A DNA stretch of 64,000 nucleotides from contig JANVCC010000130.1 of assembly GCA_025345505.1 (NCBI GenBank), positions 8,630,522-8,694,521 on the forward strand, given 5' to 3'. The notes below the pieces were generated by a model. It was not told where the DNA came from, did no database searches, and saw only the letters and a list, made by a program, of their open reading frames with translations. Shown piece after piece: positions 1-13,500 of the stretch. The number at the start of each line of letters is the position of its first letter. The stretch's first letter is position 1. This stretch comes from Todiramphus chloris collaris. Its lineage: Eukaryota; Chordata; Aves; Coraciiformes; Alcedinidae. A program made the translations under genes and the position numbers.

Positions 1-3000
1 GCACGTAGCTCTGTGTAAAATCTAGTGTCAGTATGGTTTGATACAGTTATTAATTTTTTTTGTTTTGGTTGTGGGAAGCTACTTCATATTTTTGAAAGTG
101 AATTTTGGCCTGTTGCCCATTAACAAGAAAGCTGAAATCTCTCATGCTGCTCTGTACGCTTGCATGTGGGGGACCAGACAGCTAACTTTAGGTGAAAAGT
201 TGTTGAAGGATTTTTCCAAAATACTCCAGTAAAGGGAAAATGTGAAAGTGGGATTTTTAAATATTTGTATACAGACTTCATACAAAGCGATAGCGTTAGA
301 TTTTGAGAATTACTTTCCATATTAAAAAAACAATAATAAATTAGGGTCACAACAGCTGACCAGCAGAAGTAGTTGCATTCAGTGCCTTGCGCTGAAAGCC
401 ATTTCCCCTCCTGCCTTGTTTTCTTCACAAATTTAAGTAGGAAACCCGTTCCTGTTTGCCAGAGGACATGTCAGCTTCTCATAATGGGTCTAAATGATTT
501 ACAATTCCTTCAAAAGCTGATATAAACACAAGTGGGATACTTTGAAACTTTACCCTCCCATCTTCTGACAGTTAAAATTAGAAAAATAAGGGTATTGAGT
601 TGCTCGCTGGTCTCACTTGGCCTGGCTGTAACTGTATAGTGAAGTGCTTGATCTACAGTGAGGATGGGGGCTGGAAAAAATGTTAGTCTGTCCTGGGACC
701 GACTTTGAAGCATGGTAGATAAGAAGGAGCCAGCGTTTCATGTACAAAACCACTCTTTATTTTTTTTCCTGAAGAACGTGACTGCTCTGCACCATCCTCT
801 GCAAATGTTTCCTTGCTTTGGAAAGCCAGTTGCTACACATGGAACAGGTTGTGCTGGGGTAAAGGAATTTCATTCACGGCGTTACCAGACAAGGTTTTCC
901 TGTGTCTGGAGTTGTTGAACTTATCTACAGGGATGGGAGGAACTTGTGCTCTTTGCAGGTTTCTGTTCACACGGTGAAGAGTCCCTTCTCTGGAGTCTTT
1001 TGTATCTGGGGGTTAATTTTCCACTACCCTGGGAGGGGGTAATCAGTAGCAGTCTTGCTTTTAAGGGTCGTCTGTGTCTGTGGAGGAGACTGATCTGAAT
1101 CACTGCAGATTGGGGGGATGTGCTGGTTTTGACCTTTTTGTGTCCCTCTTGCTCTCTGATGGGCTGACTTCAGCTGCAGCAGTTCATTTGTGCCTTATTT
1201 CTCCTCTGCAAGTCTGCCTTCACACTTCTGCTTCAACACTGTGAGATCAGATCATGTTCATGCCGTCTGTGACAAATAAAATAAATATAAAAATAAAGCA
1301 AAGAGACCTTTGACCAATGTACCACCAGCCCTGACTGTCTCATAACTTGTCTGCTTCTTGCTGTGTGGCTGTTACCTATACCACCACTGAGCAAAGCCAC
1401 TTAACATCCGAGATGTCTGACAGATGTGGAAGGGAAGTAACTACAAGAGAATTAAATTGCTTCAGCACCTTAGGAGCCACTGTACCCAGCAGTGCTGTGC
1501 TGAAAAAGACAGTGCCCCTGGGCTTGGGAGGGGATTTGTAAGCTTCCCTTAAGGGGCTTTCTCCTAGAGTGGAGCTAGAGTGGATGTGCTCAGCTTTGTG
1601 CCAGGGGGGTGTCTGCCTCAGGAGCTGGCATCTTGTCAGCAACGTGGCACCCATGGCCCTGCTCGTGCAGGGGCTGAAGACCAACCCTGGGCTGTGAGTA
1701 AGGACTGAAGCACCTAGCTTGGGCCGGGTCCTGATAGCTGTTCATCCCTCCAAAGAGTTGTGCTGTCTGTGTTGCTGTGGGCTCATTTTCTCTTGGTGCT
1801 GCAGCTGCCAAGGTCCCTCTGAGACACTTGGTTGTTGCCTTGAAAGTGAAGAAGTGATCGTTGAAAGTAGTCTTCTGTCTCTGGGCAGGTTCTCCTGCTG
1901 GCTTTGTACTTGCAGATAGGTGCTGCTTTTCTTTGGTCTCTATCCAAATATCAGTTACCAGGCCCTGTTGTCTGTAGTCCTTCCTCCCTGCATTCTCCAA
2001 AGCCGTTTTCCAGTCAGTTTGTCACAAATACTTGGTTTAAACATCCATCATCTGTTTCCTCTGGCTTGGGCTGCTTCTCTCCCTCTTGGAGAAAGATCAC
2101 TTTGTGGGTGAGACTTTATCAATTATTGATAGCCAGTCAGATAGGGTGACTAACCCAGCTCGGTGGTGTTTTTCACAAGCTGTATTGGCTGCCTATCCTG
2201 AGCTTACGAGGTTCTCCCTTTAACTCCTGTGATGCCCTAGAGCAGTTTTCTTTTTTTGAAGGAAGATGGGTTCTGGGTGGCTCCCCAGGGGACTCCCTCA
2301 CCGTAGAGCTCTGCATCTGTTTTTTCAGGGAGAGCATGTTCATTGCTTCTGTTGCTCCCTGTTCATCTCCCTCTGAATCATGCAGATGAGAAATCAGTAC
2401 TATCCGGATGCCCTTTGGCTGTGTTTTTTTTCTGGGTGACAAGACCTGACTTTGCGGTTCTGCACCTGGATGTAACCGCAGGCTGTTGTGGCAGCTGCCT
2501 GGGAGCTCATCCAGTTGTAAAATTACTCTTTGGCAATAAATTCGCTTTCAGGGGTGTCAGTTCCGTGATGCAGCTTACCTTGTAGCAGCCCAGGTACTGG
2601 TGCTGACATGAGAGAGCAGATAGGAATATTTGGCTGGGGAAGAGGTGGTGCAACTGCATTTTGGGCTAAAGGAATCTACAGTGGGAATAGTCTGGGGAGC
2701 TTTATAGGTTCTGCTTATATGTGATCCTGGTATGTGCATGTGTATTTATTTGATACCAGTAGACTATTGCTTGGATGTCACTGGAAATAAAGGGGATTAC
2801 CTGGAGCAGGTAGTTGTTTGAGGATCAATAGGAAAAATGGTTGTTTTAGAAGAATGTGGATACATAGCAGAGAAATAGCACGGGTGTTGGATCTGGTCTG
2901 TTGTACCACCACCCCTCCATGGTGCCGAGTGTTGGTGAAAAGGGGAGGCTCTCATGGATGCTAAATGGTTTGACTTGTATAAAAGTGACAGAAACAGTCG

Positions 3001-4219
3001 GGGGAAAATAAGCTTGGCTGCGGGCCACATTTTTACTGGCAAATATGTTACCCTTTCACTTCTCTTGAGTGAATAATGGGCAGTAAAGACAGCAGGTGAA
3101 AAATGGTGAGGTTTACTAAGACATCACATTGCATCCTCTGTCTCCAGTCTGAGATACTGAGCTCTTCATAGCAGGGACTGTCATTCTTTCTGTCTGTGGG
3201 CTGTCAAATGTAGCTTGCAACCGCAGAAAAGAGAGTCACCGAATTGAGTTATGTCAGCACTAAACGTGTGCAGGAAGGATATAAATGCTCTATCAGGTAA
3301 GGAGTGCTCCCTCTCATGAGGGTGAGTTGGGAAGTGGAGAAGGCAACGTGAAAAAATGAGGGAAGGCTGGTTAAATGGGATAGACCTGAACTGCTAGAGC
3401 TGTCCCCATAGCTGCCATCCATCCAAATGCGTAGCTTAATAGTGTCAGTGACCTTTCTCTGCCTTCGCTGTGTCTTGGAAACTACTCGCTTGTTTTTTTG
3501 CCATCTGCTGCTAACCAGCTTTCAATCTTCTATATGTGATCCGGCTCTACCGTGGTGACAAGCGAAAATCTAATGGAAAAATGTGACACCCACTTCATCT
3601 TTCCTCTCTGCCAAGGAAAAACATTCCCCCGCAGCTGTGCTGGGGCTGGCTTTGTCTTTTCATGCAATCTGTTAGGTCTTGTATGGGTTGAGAAATAGAG
3701 ACCAGGCTGCTCTGATAACTTCTTAGGGAGCTTTGGGCAGGAGCTTCAGGCCTCCTTCCTTGCGAAGTCTGATGTGTCCTGAGCAGAGATGCAGGAGAGG
3801 GTGAGCTGGTGTTGGTGGAGGCTTCTCCCCTGTAGTGTAGGGGCAAAGAGCAATGTTGTATTCTTTAGTGGCTGACCTGGAGCTGTACATGTTGGGCTCA
3901 CTCCTGTCCTGCAGCTCTGCCAGAACAAGCCCTGGCTGTTTGGTGAAGCCTTGGAGCATTCATCGCCCAGCTCATGCTGGAGTTGAGGGTGCCTGCAGAG
4001 GTAAAGTGTGTGCTCCCTTGTGTGAGATGGGCTGATTTCCAGTAGAGAGGGGGAAGGTCACTTGCCCTTGTTCTGCACCAAAGATGTTGAGTGCTGCCCC
4101 TGATTTTGGATCTCAGCAGGGTCTTCAGCTGTGGCAAACTGCTTTGAAGTGTGCGGTGGCTTGCAAAACAAGGAAAGCGTCTTTAAATTGATGAGATTTG
4201 AAGTATTCTGTTTAATTTT
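1..4219. other. Intronic sequence with no identified element
   Basis: I see no exon, RNA gene or clear repeat. An AT-rich patch near 1267-1298 contains several AATAAA-like hexamers with no transcript context, so I do not call it a polyadenylation site. The short open frames give low-complexity or unrecognised peptides. Confidence 0.5.
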
Positions 4220-4565
4220 CCTTCTCCAAAGTTTGGATGCTGTGAAATGAAGGTCTGTAGTGGAAAAAGAGCCAAGCTCTTTACATCACCACATGACAGG
4301 AGGATGAGAGAAAGTGGACATGAACTGAAGTGAGAGGAGTTCAGACTGGTAAGGAAAAACAGCTTCACTGTGAGGATAGCTGAGTGCTGGAGCAGCCCTT
4401 CTAGAGAGACTGCATCATTTCCTTCCTTGGAAGTTTTTAAGACCTGAGTGGAGAAAGCCCTGAGTAACCTAGTCTGAGCTTAGCGCTGATTCTGCTTGGG
4501 CAGGAGGTTGGTTTAGAGACCATCTGAGTCCCCTTCCAGCTGGAGCTGTGCTGTGGTTCCTTCCA
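4220..4565 (+). mobile_element. CR1 LINE 3' fragment, old
   Basis: The segment follows the usual order of a CR1 3' end in degraded form: a patch resembling gaagaacttcttcactgtgag, then ggaagtttttaagacctgag, then caggaggttggtttagagacc and ccccttccagctgga. It has many substitutions and lacks a clean ATTCTATG end, so it is an old insertion in the sense orientation to CREB3L2. The 5' limit is uncertain. Confidence 0.65.
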
Positions 4566-7500
4566 TGTCAGTCCTGAACCCAAGGCACTGCCATTCTCAT
4601 GTTTAGCTATGGCATTGCTAGGCAGTAGTCTGATCCATGAGTTTTTCATGTCACCATTCAACTCATGAGTGACTGAGGCCACTTGGTTTTGATGATTTTT
4701 GTTAGGCAATTATTGTTTCTGGTGACCACAGTTTCACAGAGGCCATACTTTTGGGCTTTTTTTTTTGGCTTTTTTTTTGGCTTTTTTTTCCAGTTTTGGT
4801 TTGGATTTATTGAAATGGAGAGAAAGAAAATTGAGATCCAGCCATCCTGAATAAGTGCTTGTTTCTGTGCATGCCTTTTCCTTCTGTGCAGCACACATGA
4901 TGGGGAGAGTGGTGTGTTGGACTTGTGGGTTGTTTGTGCACCTGTAATTTTGTTCAGAATTTTCCTGATAAAATTCTGGGTGCCTTACCTACTTGTTCTT
5001 CTGTCCTGCGATACGACTGTGTGAGAGCCTGCACCATATGTTTCAAGGCTGTTTTTCTTTCTGCACTCTCATATCTATAAGGACTGGCTATTACCTGTGT
5101 TATTTCCTTTTTGTGGCCAATGTGGAAACTGTAGGTGTGGGAAGAGAACGCCCTCTGTAGTGACTAGCTTGGAGGAGGTTTTGTAGACCTAAAACCTGAG
5201 AAACAGCCAACAAAAAAAACCAACCTCGAGCCCTGAACACCCAGCAGGTTTCTGCTTCTTCACCCCTGCAGCAAATATTGTGTACAAGGGGAAGCTTATC
5301 CCAAGGCTGCTTTTTTTCCAGTCTCCTATAGGTTATTCTGTTGGCTTCAGTAAGCTGCTTGGGATGTTTTGATATTTTGTGAATTATTTGAAAACTTGTA
5401 TTCTCATTTATGGAGCTTTTAGCACCCGCAGGGGATATTTGTGTGAGTATGTGTAGAACTAAAACTTAAAAGCAGTGAAGAGCTGATCTGCTCCTCCAGC
5501 TTTTCTTGCAGCAAAAGCAACAATGTGAGTGTTGCCTTTGGGGGGAGGCTTGTGGTGGGATGAGATTGTCAGGAGGAACCGAGACTAGGAAGAAGGTCGT
5601 TACTTCTTGCAGCCAGATCCCTGGCTTTCTTGGATCTGTCCTGGCTAGCAGAAGATGAAGAACTGAGGAAAATATGACGTCTAAACTGTCCGCTTTCATA
5701 CCTTCTAATATGAGGCAGTGGCTGACTCTCTGCAAAACATCTGTGTTTCTCATCACGGGTGTAACTGGCCTAGCCATCAGCAGGGATGGTATGTCTTGCT
5801 CAAGCTGCTCAGTGCCTCAGCTCCCTTCCCCGCCTCCTCTCCGCCGTCCCCCCGGCACAGCTGTGCGTGTGATTCAGGGCTGGGACTGGCGTGGCTGGTG
5901 TTTGGGGCAGGCTGGTAACCTGGATTTTTCATAAAACGGGCATAAAGCACAGAGGGGTGGTTTTGGTTTTTTAAAAAAGAAGAAAATAAAACCAGACCGA
6001 CCCTGCCTGCGTAACGGCTCTGCCTGGTGCCTCTTGTGCTTCCTGGTGCAATGCTGCAGGGACTGGATGATCTCTGGGGCTGTCCACGCTGGCTGGCTGT
6101 GGGCCATCTGCCCTTACTCATCGGAAAGCATTTCCCCCCCCCTTGCCTCTCCAGACTGATGCCTGCATGTCTGCCCTTCCCTCCCAGCACCCCTGAAGAA
6201 GCTGAAGCCAAGACTCCCCGGGAGGCTCCTGCTCACACGTACCAAACTGATGAGAACAGTTCTCCAGTGAGCTGGGGAGGGCAGGAGCTGGTGGCTGCAG
6301 GGGGGCTCCAGATGTGCGAGGACACTGCTGCAGCCCTGCCCTCCAGGTGCCCAGCTGGCCTGGCTGGCAGCTGGAAAGCACTGCTCAGGTGTGCCTCCCT
6401 CTAGAAACAGGCATGGCAGAAATGACTTTTGGCACTATTTTTAAGGCGTGAGCTCTCTGAATGCAAAACTTGTCTCCTTGTGCCTCGGTGCTTTTGAGGT
6501 TGTGATTCTCTTTGGCTGGTTTGCTTCTTATGGTTTTCAATGGGTGCTGTCATTTACAAGAAGGACTGTAAGAGAAAGAAAAGTCTTACTTTTGTACTTG
6601 CCCAGAGTAACTTGTGGCTTCCCATTAGGCTATACTAAGTCAGAGCAAAACTTCAGCTGAATTCCAATCAACTATTATCTTTCTCTGCTGAAAAAGCACA
6701 GCAGGGAGTCTGTTGTGGGGCTTGGGAATGTTTCCCAATTGCTGTTGCTTGTTTGATGGACTGTTAGAAACATGTGGTAGAACCATAGGGGAAAGATGGA
6801 CTTAATTTCTGTTGATGTTTCTTCTCAACTACAAACATGTCTACAGGATCAACAAAAAAGTGGCACTGGCCTAGACAACTGTGCAGTAAATGTCTTCATT
6901 TCTTTTCTAAAAAAAAAATAATTTTTTTGCTTTTTTAGCTTTAATGAGAAATATCTGGAAGAGAAGCATACCAACAACCATCTCCTCAGTACCTCGCTTG
7001 GAACAGCTTACTGGCAAGGTACACTGGGGATGAAGAAACCTACTTAGTTTGAAGATGTGGCTTCAGTGTTCCAAGAGGGACATGATGTGATGTGGTAGCT
7101 GGGATGGAGCCAAAAGGAACCTCTGGATGCATTTGATTTTTGTCTCAAATTTGCAGATTTGAGGAGAAAAAAGGAGATTGGAAATATAGGCAAGAAATGA
7201 GGATCTGCAGAAACTCGCATTGCTGAAGGCCAAAGGAGGAGACACCTGACGCAGCACGGAAAGCTGTAAAGTCCGTATCAAAGGAGCCGGGCTTGTGACT
7301 GGGTGGCCAATTAACTCTGCCACTGCTGTAGCAGCAATTGAGGTGTTGAAAACTATAGTCTGGGGAGATGCATGGCACCCTGGGGCTTGTAGGTGTGGCA
7401 GCATGCTACAGTTTGGCTATGGGGTTTTCCTTTCTTGACCGCTGGATGTCTGAAAGAGAGGGTAATTTGGGAGAATTCAACAAACAGTAACAGAAGTACG

Positions 7501-8080
7501 TGGTTGAAGTAGCTGGTTTATGAGGACAGATTCTGAAAACATGAAATGTGTGTTGCTTTGACAGGTGTTTGGAAGAGGATGTGGAAGCGGTATATCAGAA
7601 CAGTTTATGTTAAGCTCACATTTATATTAGTGAGGCTTCTTTCTCAGTTTCATATGATGTATATAAAGTACTTTTCGGTATCTGTACCAGAATAGAGAGT
7701 CTGCAAAAACTTTGTTTTCAGCTGTGGTTCTCATAACACACAGATAATGAATATCATTGTAGTCGCAGCAAGATCCCTTCAGAGCTCTGTGCTTGGAATA
7801 AAGTTATCATGAAGGAAGGGTATTATGAACCTTAAGCTGTCATTAGCAGTCTGAAAAAGGAATAGCATAGTGTCCTCTGAAAATACCTTTTCTCTTTTTA
7901 CCCAAAGTAATACTTAGAGGTTAGAGAAGAGTAAAAAGGTAAATGTGAAGTAGATAGGAGCTGATGTTGGTCAGCTGAGAATATCAAAGGGGAAAAGACA
8001 ATGTTGGCAAGCGTAAAGGTAGAAAGGGGACGTTTTTGATGGGGTAGTATGAAAATTAACCATTGTCAGTAATTGGGTAA
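4566..8080. other. Intronic sequence with a short T-rich minisatellite
   Basis: The only clear structure is a three-unit repeat at 4753-4790 (GGC followed by eight to ten T). A moderately GC-rich stretch at 5800-6380 has several CpGs but is not dense enough to call a CpG island. No exon was recognised. Confidence 0.5.
4753..4790 (+). repeat. Three-copy (GGC-T8-10) minisatellite
   Basis: Three consecutive units of GGC followed by 8-10 T read directly from the sequence. The reverse strand gives Lys-rich open frames that are an artefact of this repeat. Confidence 0.8.
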
Positions 8081-9130
8081 GAAAACTTCTTGAAACCAAC
8101 AAACCAGGATAACTGGAAGTCCAGATAGGCTGAAAGGTCCCAGAGGAGAAGTTTGGCTTGTTGACACTGATTTTTATTGTGTCATGACATCATCAGGAAA
8201 TGTCTGAAAACATTAAATTAATTAGTAAAGAGTAAAGGGGAGGAAATAAAAACAATGCACTGGAGATCCTGGTACCAAATATATTTAAAAATAGAGAAAA
8301 TCTTCTGTAGGACTCCATAGTTAGAGTGGAAGGGTACAGATATGAGTTAACCCTGCTAGGTAGGACTTTATGAAAGCAGATATGCAGATATAGTCGGACA
8401 AACCTGATTTCTGTCTTTGAAATGGGGGGGGGGGGGGGCCATGGAGTAAACGGGGACACTTTGCAAATAATTGGATATTTACTTAATTGTATCGATTAAA
8501 AAATTGTACCACAAAATGTGTTGAATTAAATGGTTGACTCAACATAGTTGCTAATGGACAGGTGGTCTCAGGATAGATTTCATGGGCTCTGCAAAAAGGT
8601 ACCAGACAGGAGGCTTCGCAAGGTTTTTATCCGTGATACAGAAACAAAGTTACATGTCAATAAAAAAGAAATAAAAAAATCTGTCTGTACCTACAGGTCA
8701 GGTGAATGCATATTGGAAATCAGGACTTGGGAAATGCTCTACAGTTCAGAGGAGACAGGCAACTTCATGTGCTCTGCTAGAATGATTATGAAGGAGAAAG
8801 ATTTTTAAATTTTTTTTTTTTTTTAAATCTCCATGCTTTTCAAAATAATTTCTTTTATTTAACCTCAGTATGTGCAGTGTTGGTGAAACCAGTGCTACTA
8901 CATAGAATCAAATTCCTGAAGTTTAACTCTTTAAGAAAAGGATATGGAAGAACTGGAAAGCATAGCAATAAATAAGGGTTAAAAAAATACACCTGAGTTA
9001 GGGAAAAATGCTCATTTATCAATCTTTGGAGCACACCCTTGTTCTTTTCTGGCAGTTATATTTCAACAAACGACCAATTCTCAGACCCTATAAAAGGGTA
9101 CCTCAGGGAAGCACAATGGACTGGGACATG
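8081..9130 (+). mobile_element. Possible ancient CR1-like reverse-transcriptase remnant
   Basis: Two islands resemble CR1 ORF2 in the correct order. Around 8370-8423 there is a patch like the 'gaaagcagat...cggacaaacctgattt' segment. At 9095-9118 one frame reads RVPQGSTM, close to the VPQGS motif of LINE reverse transcriptases. The sequence between is too diverged to align by eye and includes a 15-G run. This could be coincidence. Confidence 0.3.
8424..8438 (+). repeat. Homopolymer run of 15 G
   Basis: Fifteen consecutive G on the + strand. Such runs are often length-variable and may also reflect sequencing uncertainty. Confidence 0.9.
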
Positions 9131-9845
9131 TGGAAGGGGCAGATTAGGAAAGTTTCATAGTCCTTCCTATCTTTAAAAGCTATAAAAGTTTATTGCTGGG
9201 CCTGTTGACTCTCTGGATGCTTCAAGACAGAACATAGAGCAGCAGCACCCTGTGTGACTCCTTTAATGCAGCCAAATTTATCGCAGCTTTTGGTCATTCT
9301 CCTAACCTGCACTGGTATCAGTGAAGTTTAAATAAATGCTTTAATCTCTTCAAGCTGTTTTGAACTGCTTGTGTTTTTCATGACACTTCTCATGTAAAGA
9401 GGGACCGTGTACAAGGCATGTGAGAAAGGGCAAAATTTCGGGAAGAAAAAGGCATTTGTCCCAAAATACAAGGCCACCTTTATGTATGTTCCCTCTTGCA
9501 GTCAAGTACCAAAGATGGCCTTGTATTCCCTGTACCTCTGTCTGGAACAAGCTGGCTAAAGGACACCTGACTGGTGTCACTTTGTCCAAGGCCTTCAGCT
9601 CTGTCAGGTGAAAGGAAGAAAGCAAAGCAGTTAGGATGAGGTGTGAAGAGGTGAGATGAGCACTCAGATGAGAAAGGACAGTTTCTTCCTTTCATTTTAA
9701 AGGTAGAGCTAGTGCAAGGTGACAGCTAATATGATCCCAGCTATACCAATGTTGCCAACTTCTACCCCAGTTTTTAACACTGGAAGTTTGTTGTTGCTAT
9801 TCCACCTCTTTTGCCACGACACTACAAGCCTGTGCTCTTCTCAGT

Positions 9846-10532
9846 TCTAAGGGCTTGGGAGTGCTGGTGGATGAGAAGCTCAACATGAGCCATCAGTGTG
9901 CCCTTGCAGCCCAGAGGGCCAATTGTGTCCTGGGCTGCATCAAGAGAAGTGTGGCCAGCAGGTCGAGGGAGGTGATTCTCCCGCTCTACTCCACTCTTGT
10001 GAGACCTCACCTGGAGTACTGTGTCCAGTTCTGGAGCCCCTGTTACAGGAGGGATATGGATGTGCTGGAACGTGTCCAGAGAAGGGCCACAAGAATGATC
10101 AGGGGGCTGGAGCACCTCTCCTATGGGGACAGACTGAGAGAGCTGGGGTTGTTCTGTCTGGAAAAAAGAAGGCTCTGGGGAGATGTTACTGTGGCCTTCC
10201 AGTATCTGAAGGGGGCTGCAAGAAGGGTCCCTCCCTGGGGAGGGACTTTTTAGGCTGTCGGGCAGTAATAGAACTAGAGGGAATGTATTAAAACTAGAGA
10301 TAGGTTGATTCAGGTTAGACATTAGGAAGAATTTCTTCACCATGAGGGTGGCGAGACACTGGGACAGGTTGCCCAGAGAGGTGGTTGGAAGTGAAGTTTT
10401 TAAGCCCAGGCTGGCTGGGGCTCTGAGCAACCTGCTCTAGTGGGAGGTGTCCCTGCCCATGGCAGGGGGGTTGGGACTAGATGATCTTTAAGGTCCTTTC
10501 CAACCCTGACAATTCTATGATTCTATGATTCT
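9846..10532 (+). mobile_element. CR1 LINE, 3' ORF2 end plus 3' UTR, relatively young
   Basis: The frame from 9855 reads [20 protein letters not shown], then [21 protein letters not shown] and [20 protein letters not shown], the typical end of CR1 ORF2, and it stays open for 132 codons. The 3' UTR follows with aggaagaatttcttcaccatg and a terminal array of ATTCTATG units (10512-10532). The intact frame and clean 3' repeat make it the youngest CR1 in the window. It is 5' truncated, as most CR1 copies are, and lies in the same orientation as CREB3L2. Confidence 0.95.
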
Positions 10533-13500
10533 CCACCACCAGCTGGAGGAAGCTTAAAATCCATTGCCTGTGGCAGGTGTTACAGTATTTATGTCTTTCC
10601 AGAACCTCTGCAGCATTTTAATGAGGCAGGAAGTTAGTATGTGGTGCAGGATTGGTCTCCCCATAGTTTATAGAAGACTTGTGTTTAATTTTGGCACGCA
10701 GGTTGAGACAGGAGGAGGAGAGTGCCTGGGATGTTTGAGAAGGGTGAGTAATTTTTCTTGCTTGATGTGCTGTGTATTTAGGTAGCTGGCAGACAGAAGA
10801 AGTTGCCTTAAACTGCTTCCATGGTATGGCATAACCTTCTCTAGTGCTAGTGCTGGTTTGGTTTTTTTTCTTTAGAATCTACTATCAGGAGAAATATTTT
10901 ATTCAAGTATACCATGGACAGCAGATGTCGCTTGAAAATGTCTAAAAGCTGTGTTGGAAACACAGCGATTGCCAGGAGAATGCCCAGCTTCTCGAAAGCA
11001 GTGTTGCCTCTCCTTTTGGCACGAAGCTCCCAGTGCAAGTGCGATATGCTGGTGTGTGTGGGAATCTGCTGCACTCATGAGGTGGCCCCTTCCTGATCTG
11101 CTGCTCAGCATCGGGTGTCTCCTGGAGAAGCACTGACAACAGGTGACTGGGAATGAAGCTCCTCAGCTTGATGATCCTCTTGGGCTCATCAGGCTCTGCT
11201 GGGTCTAGCAGTTGAGGCTGAAGCCAGGTGGCTGCTGCGTGTGAGCCACCACTCACACCTCTCCAAGGACAATGGGTGAGCAACCCTGATTCTTAGGCAC
11301 TAGTTAATGTGTGGAGCAGAGGACTACTCCAGTGACTGCCTTTGCTATTCTGCTATGGAAAGATAACCTGTGGCAGCGGAGCAATAGCGTAAGGCATGCA
11401 GTGCCTTAAACTGCTTCAGGTTCCTGTAGCCTGGATGTGTGCTTAGCCCGCTCCTGCGATTGACGCACGGCAGGCTTATCTTTACAAAGCTGCCTTATCT
11501 CATTTCTGCTTGGCATATGTAGCAGAGCTGAGCTCCTTGCAACAGTAAGCACTGCGGTGGGCGGGTTGGCAGCCTAGGAGCAGATCTCTGCTTGGACCAG
11601 ATGTGCCCATACAAAAACCATGTGGAGGGGCAGTTCTGCTGTTCCATGCTGCTGCTCTCAGCCCTGAAGCAGCCTCTAGGGAGTTGGAGACTTGGGTTAT
11701 GGCCAAGACACAGAATAGAAAATACGGAATTCAGAAATGAGGTGTAAAGCTCTTTTTTTCTCTCTTCCCCCCACACCCTAAGAAAAGGGAGTGATTTTTT
11801 TGCCCTGTTTTTTCAGAGTCCTGCTAGAATGCCTTGTAAGAAGGGAATTTCTTCACTTACGTGTCTTCACGTAATTGAACCTTTTTAAGGCACTTTCAGG
11901 CACGTGTCCCAAAAATCTCGACTCATGCTTCTGTGTAGATCTCCGACAAGAGGCCTGGTGTTTGAGCCAGGCAGGCTGTGCTCCATCAGTTTAGTCTAGC
12001 AGCGGAGAGGGAATGTGAGTCAAAGGCCTGGGGAGATGATCTGAAGCGAGTATGCAGATGCCAGAGAAAATCTGGACCCAAGTAGAGGTGTGAAGAAACC
12101 TGCAGGCAAATGGGGCAAGGAAGTGTAACGAGTTGTGTGCAGATGGGTCTGAGGCTTCAGTGGTCTGCAGTACGTACCAAAGAGAAAAGGCTGTGCAGGG
12201 CTGGTGCTGGGAAATGGTTCTTTCAGAAGCTTAGTCACTAGCAGATGCTGCAATGTCTGCGAGCTTTAAGGTAGCACTGTGGCTATCTAAAATGTGCCTG
12301 TGTGATGCTTTGCTTCAGAGCTCTTGCACTAAGCGGAGATATTTGAAGCATTTGAGATGGGGGTGGGTTTTTTCTGTGACAACTTGTACCTGTACAGATG
12401 CTGATCTGTTCCTCTGGACTTTGGAAGGGAGAGGGGCCTGGCGTAGAAGTAGCCCTGAGGTTACATATAACTAGATGGAATGTCTCACAGTGTTCCGTAG
12501 CAGCAGGAAGGGGGTAGCCATCATGGTTTTCTTTTTGTCTCTAAACAGATTGTAAGGATTTCTGTAAAGTACAAAAGCACAATTAATGTAACCAGTACTT
12601 TCAAGCTCCTGACTGTGTCTCTCAGCAGTCCCATTTGTGATCCAGAGAGACACAGCCATCAGTAAACATATGGATAAAACTATATCCCTTTTCCCAGAAC
12701 ACACTGCAAGTCACTTTAGCTGGAGACCCAGCAGAGACCCAATTCTTTGAACATCCCCTGCTTCTCCCTGGCTTGGTTTGGAGGGGATGCCCTAATTGCA
12801 TCGCTCATCCGAGCCTCTTCTTGGAAGCTCTATGCAAACCCTCCTGTTTCCAGTTAGTGATGCAGCACTTCAGAAGGCTGAGCCAAGCCAAACAGGGATG
12901 TTCCTGGCTTAGAGAGTAAATGGTGGGGCCTCTATACTAGGACCTTACGGGCAGTGTACTGATAGTATATTTGAATGCTCAAGATCAGTGTTAACTGCTC
13001 AGAGTCTTCTTTTTAGCAAAGAATTTTTCTGTCTATGTGGTGTTCATTTAAAAACAATAAAAAAAATAAAAGGTGCTGTTTCAGCCAACTCCTGCCCTAG
13101 AAGCCATGCAGTGCAGGAGGCTCCTCAAGACTGCACTGCATGTCACTGGGTGTCACTTATGCTCCCTACCTTGCTTGTAGACACTGGTTGTCTTTTGGAG
13201 CTTACACTGTTAAATTTTCATCTATCTGACCTAGGCTGGCCAGCTGCTGCTGGGTAAGTTTAAACAGGAGAACCTCCTCCCTTTACAAATTAAAAGTTTT
13301 AAGGGCTCAGGCTGAGGGATGGGGCAAGGGCAAGGACTGGAGAACGGTCAGTTTGACTGAATTGGGGGATGGGGAGGTGGGTGGGAATAGCAGAACAGAA
13401 GACTCATGGCTTAAAACTTTAATAAATACTAGTTGGACGGACCAGGAAGAGTTTTAAGAAAGTAGAGACTGTCTGTAATCTCACTTAAACAGGAGTTAGC

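Noticed and set aside
1267..1300. AATAAA-rich patch as a polyadenylation signal
   Set aside because: AT-rich repetition explains the hexamers and there is no upstream terminal exon.
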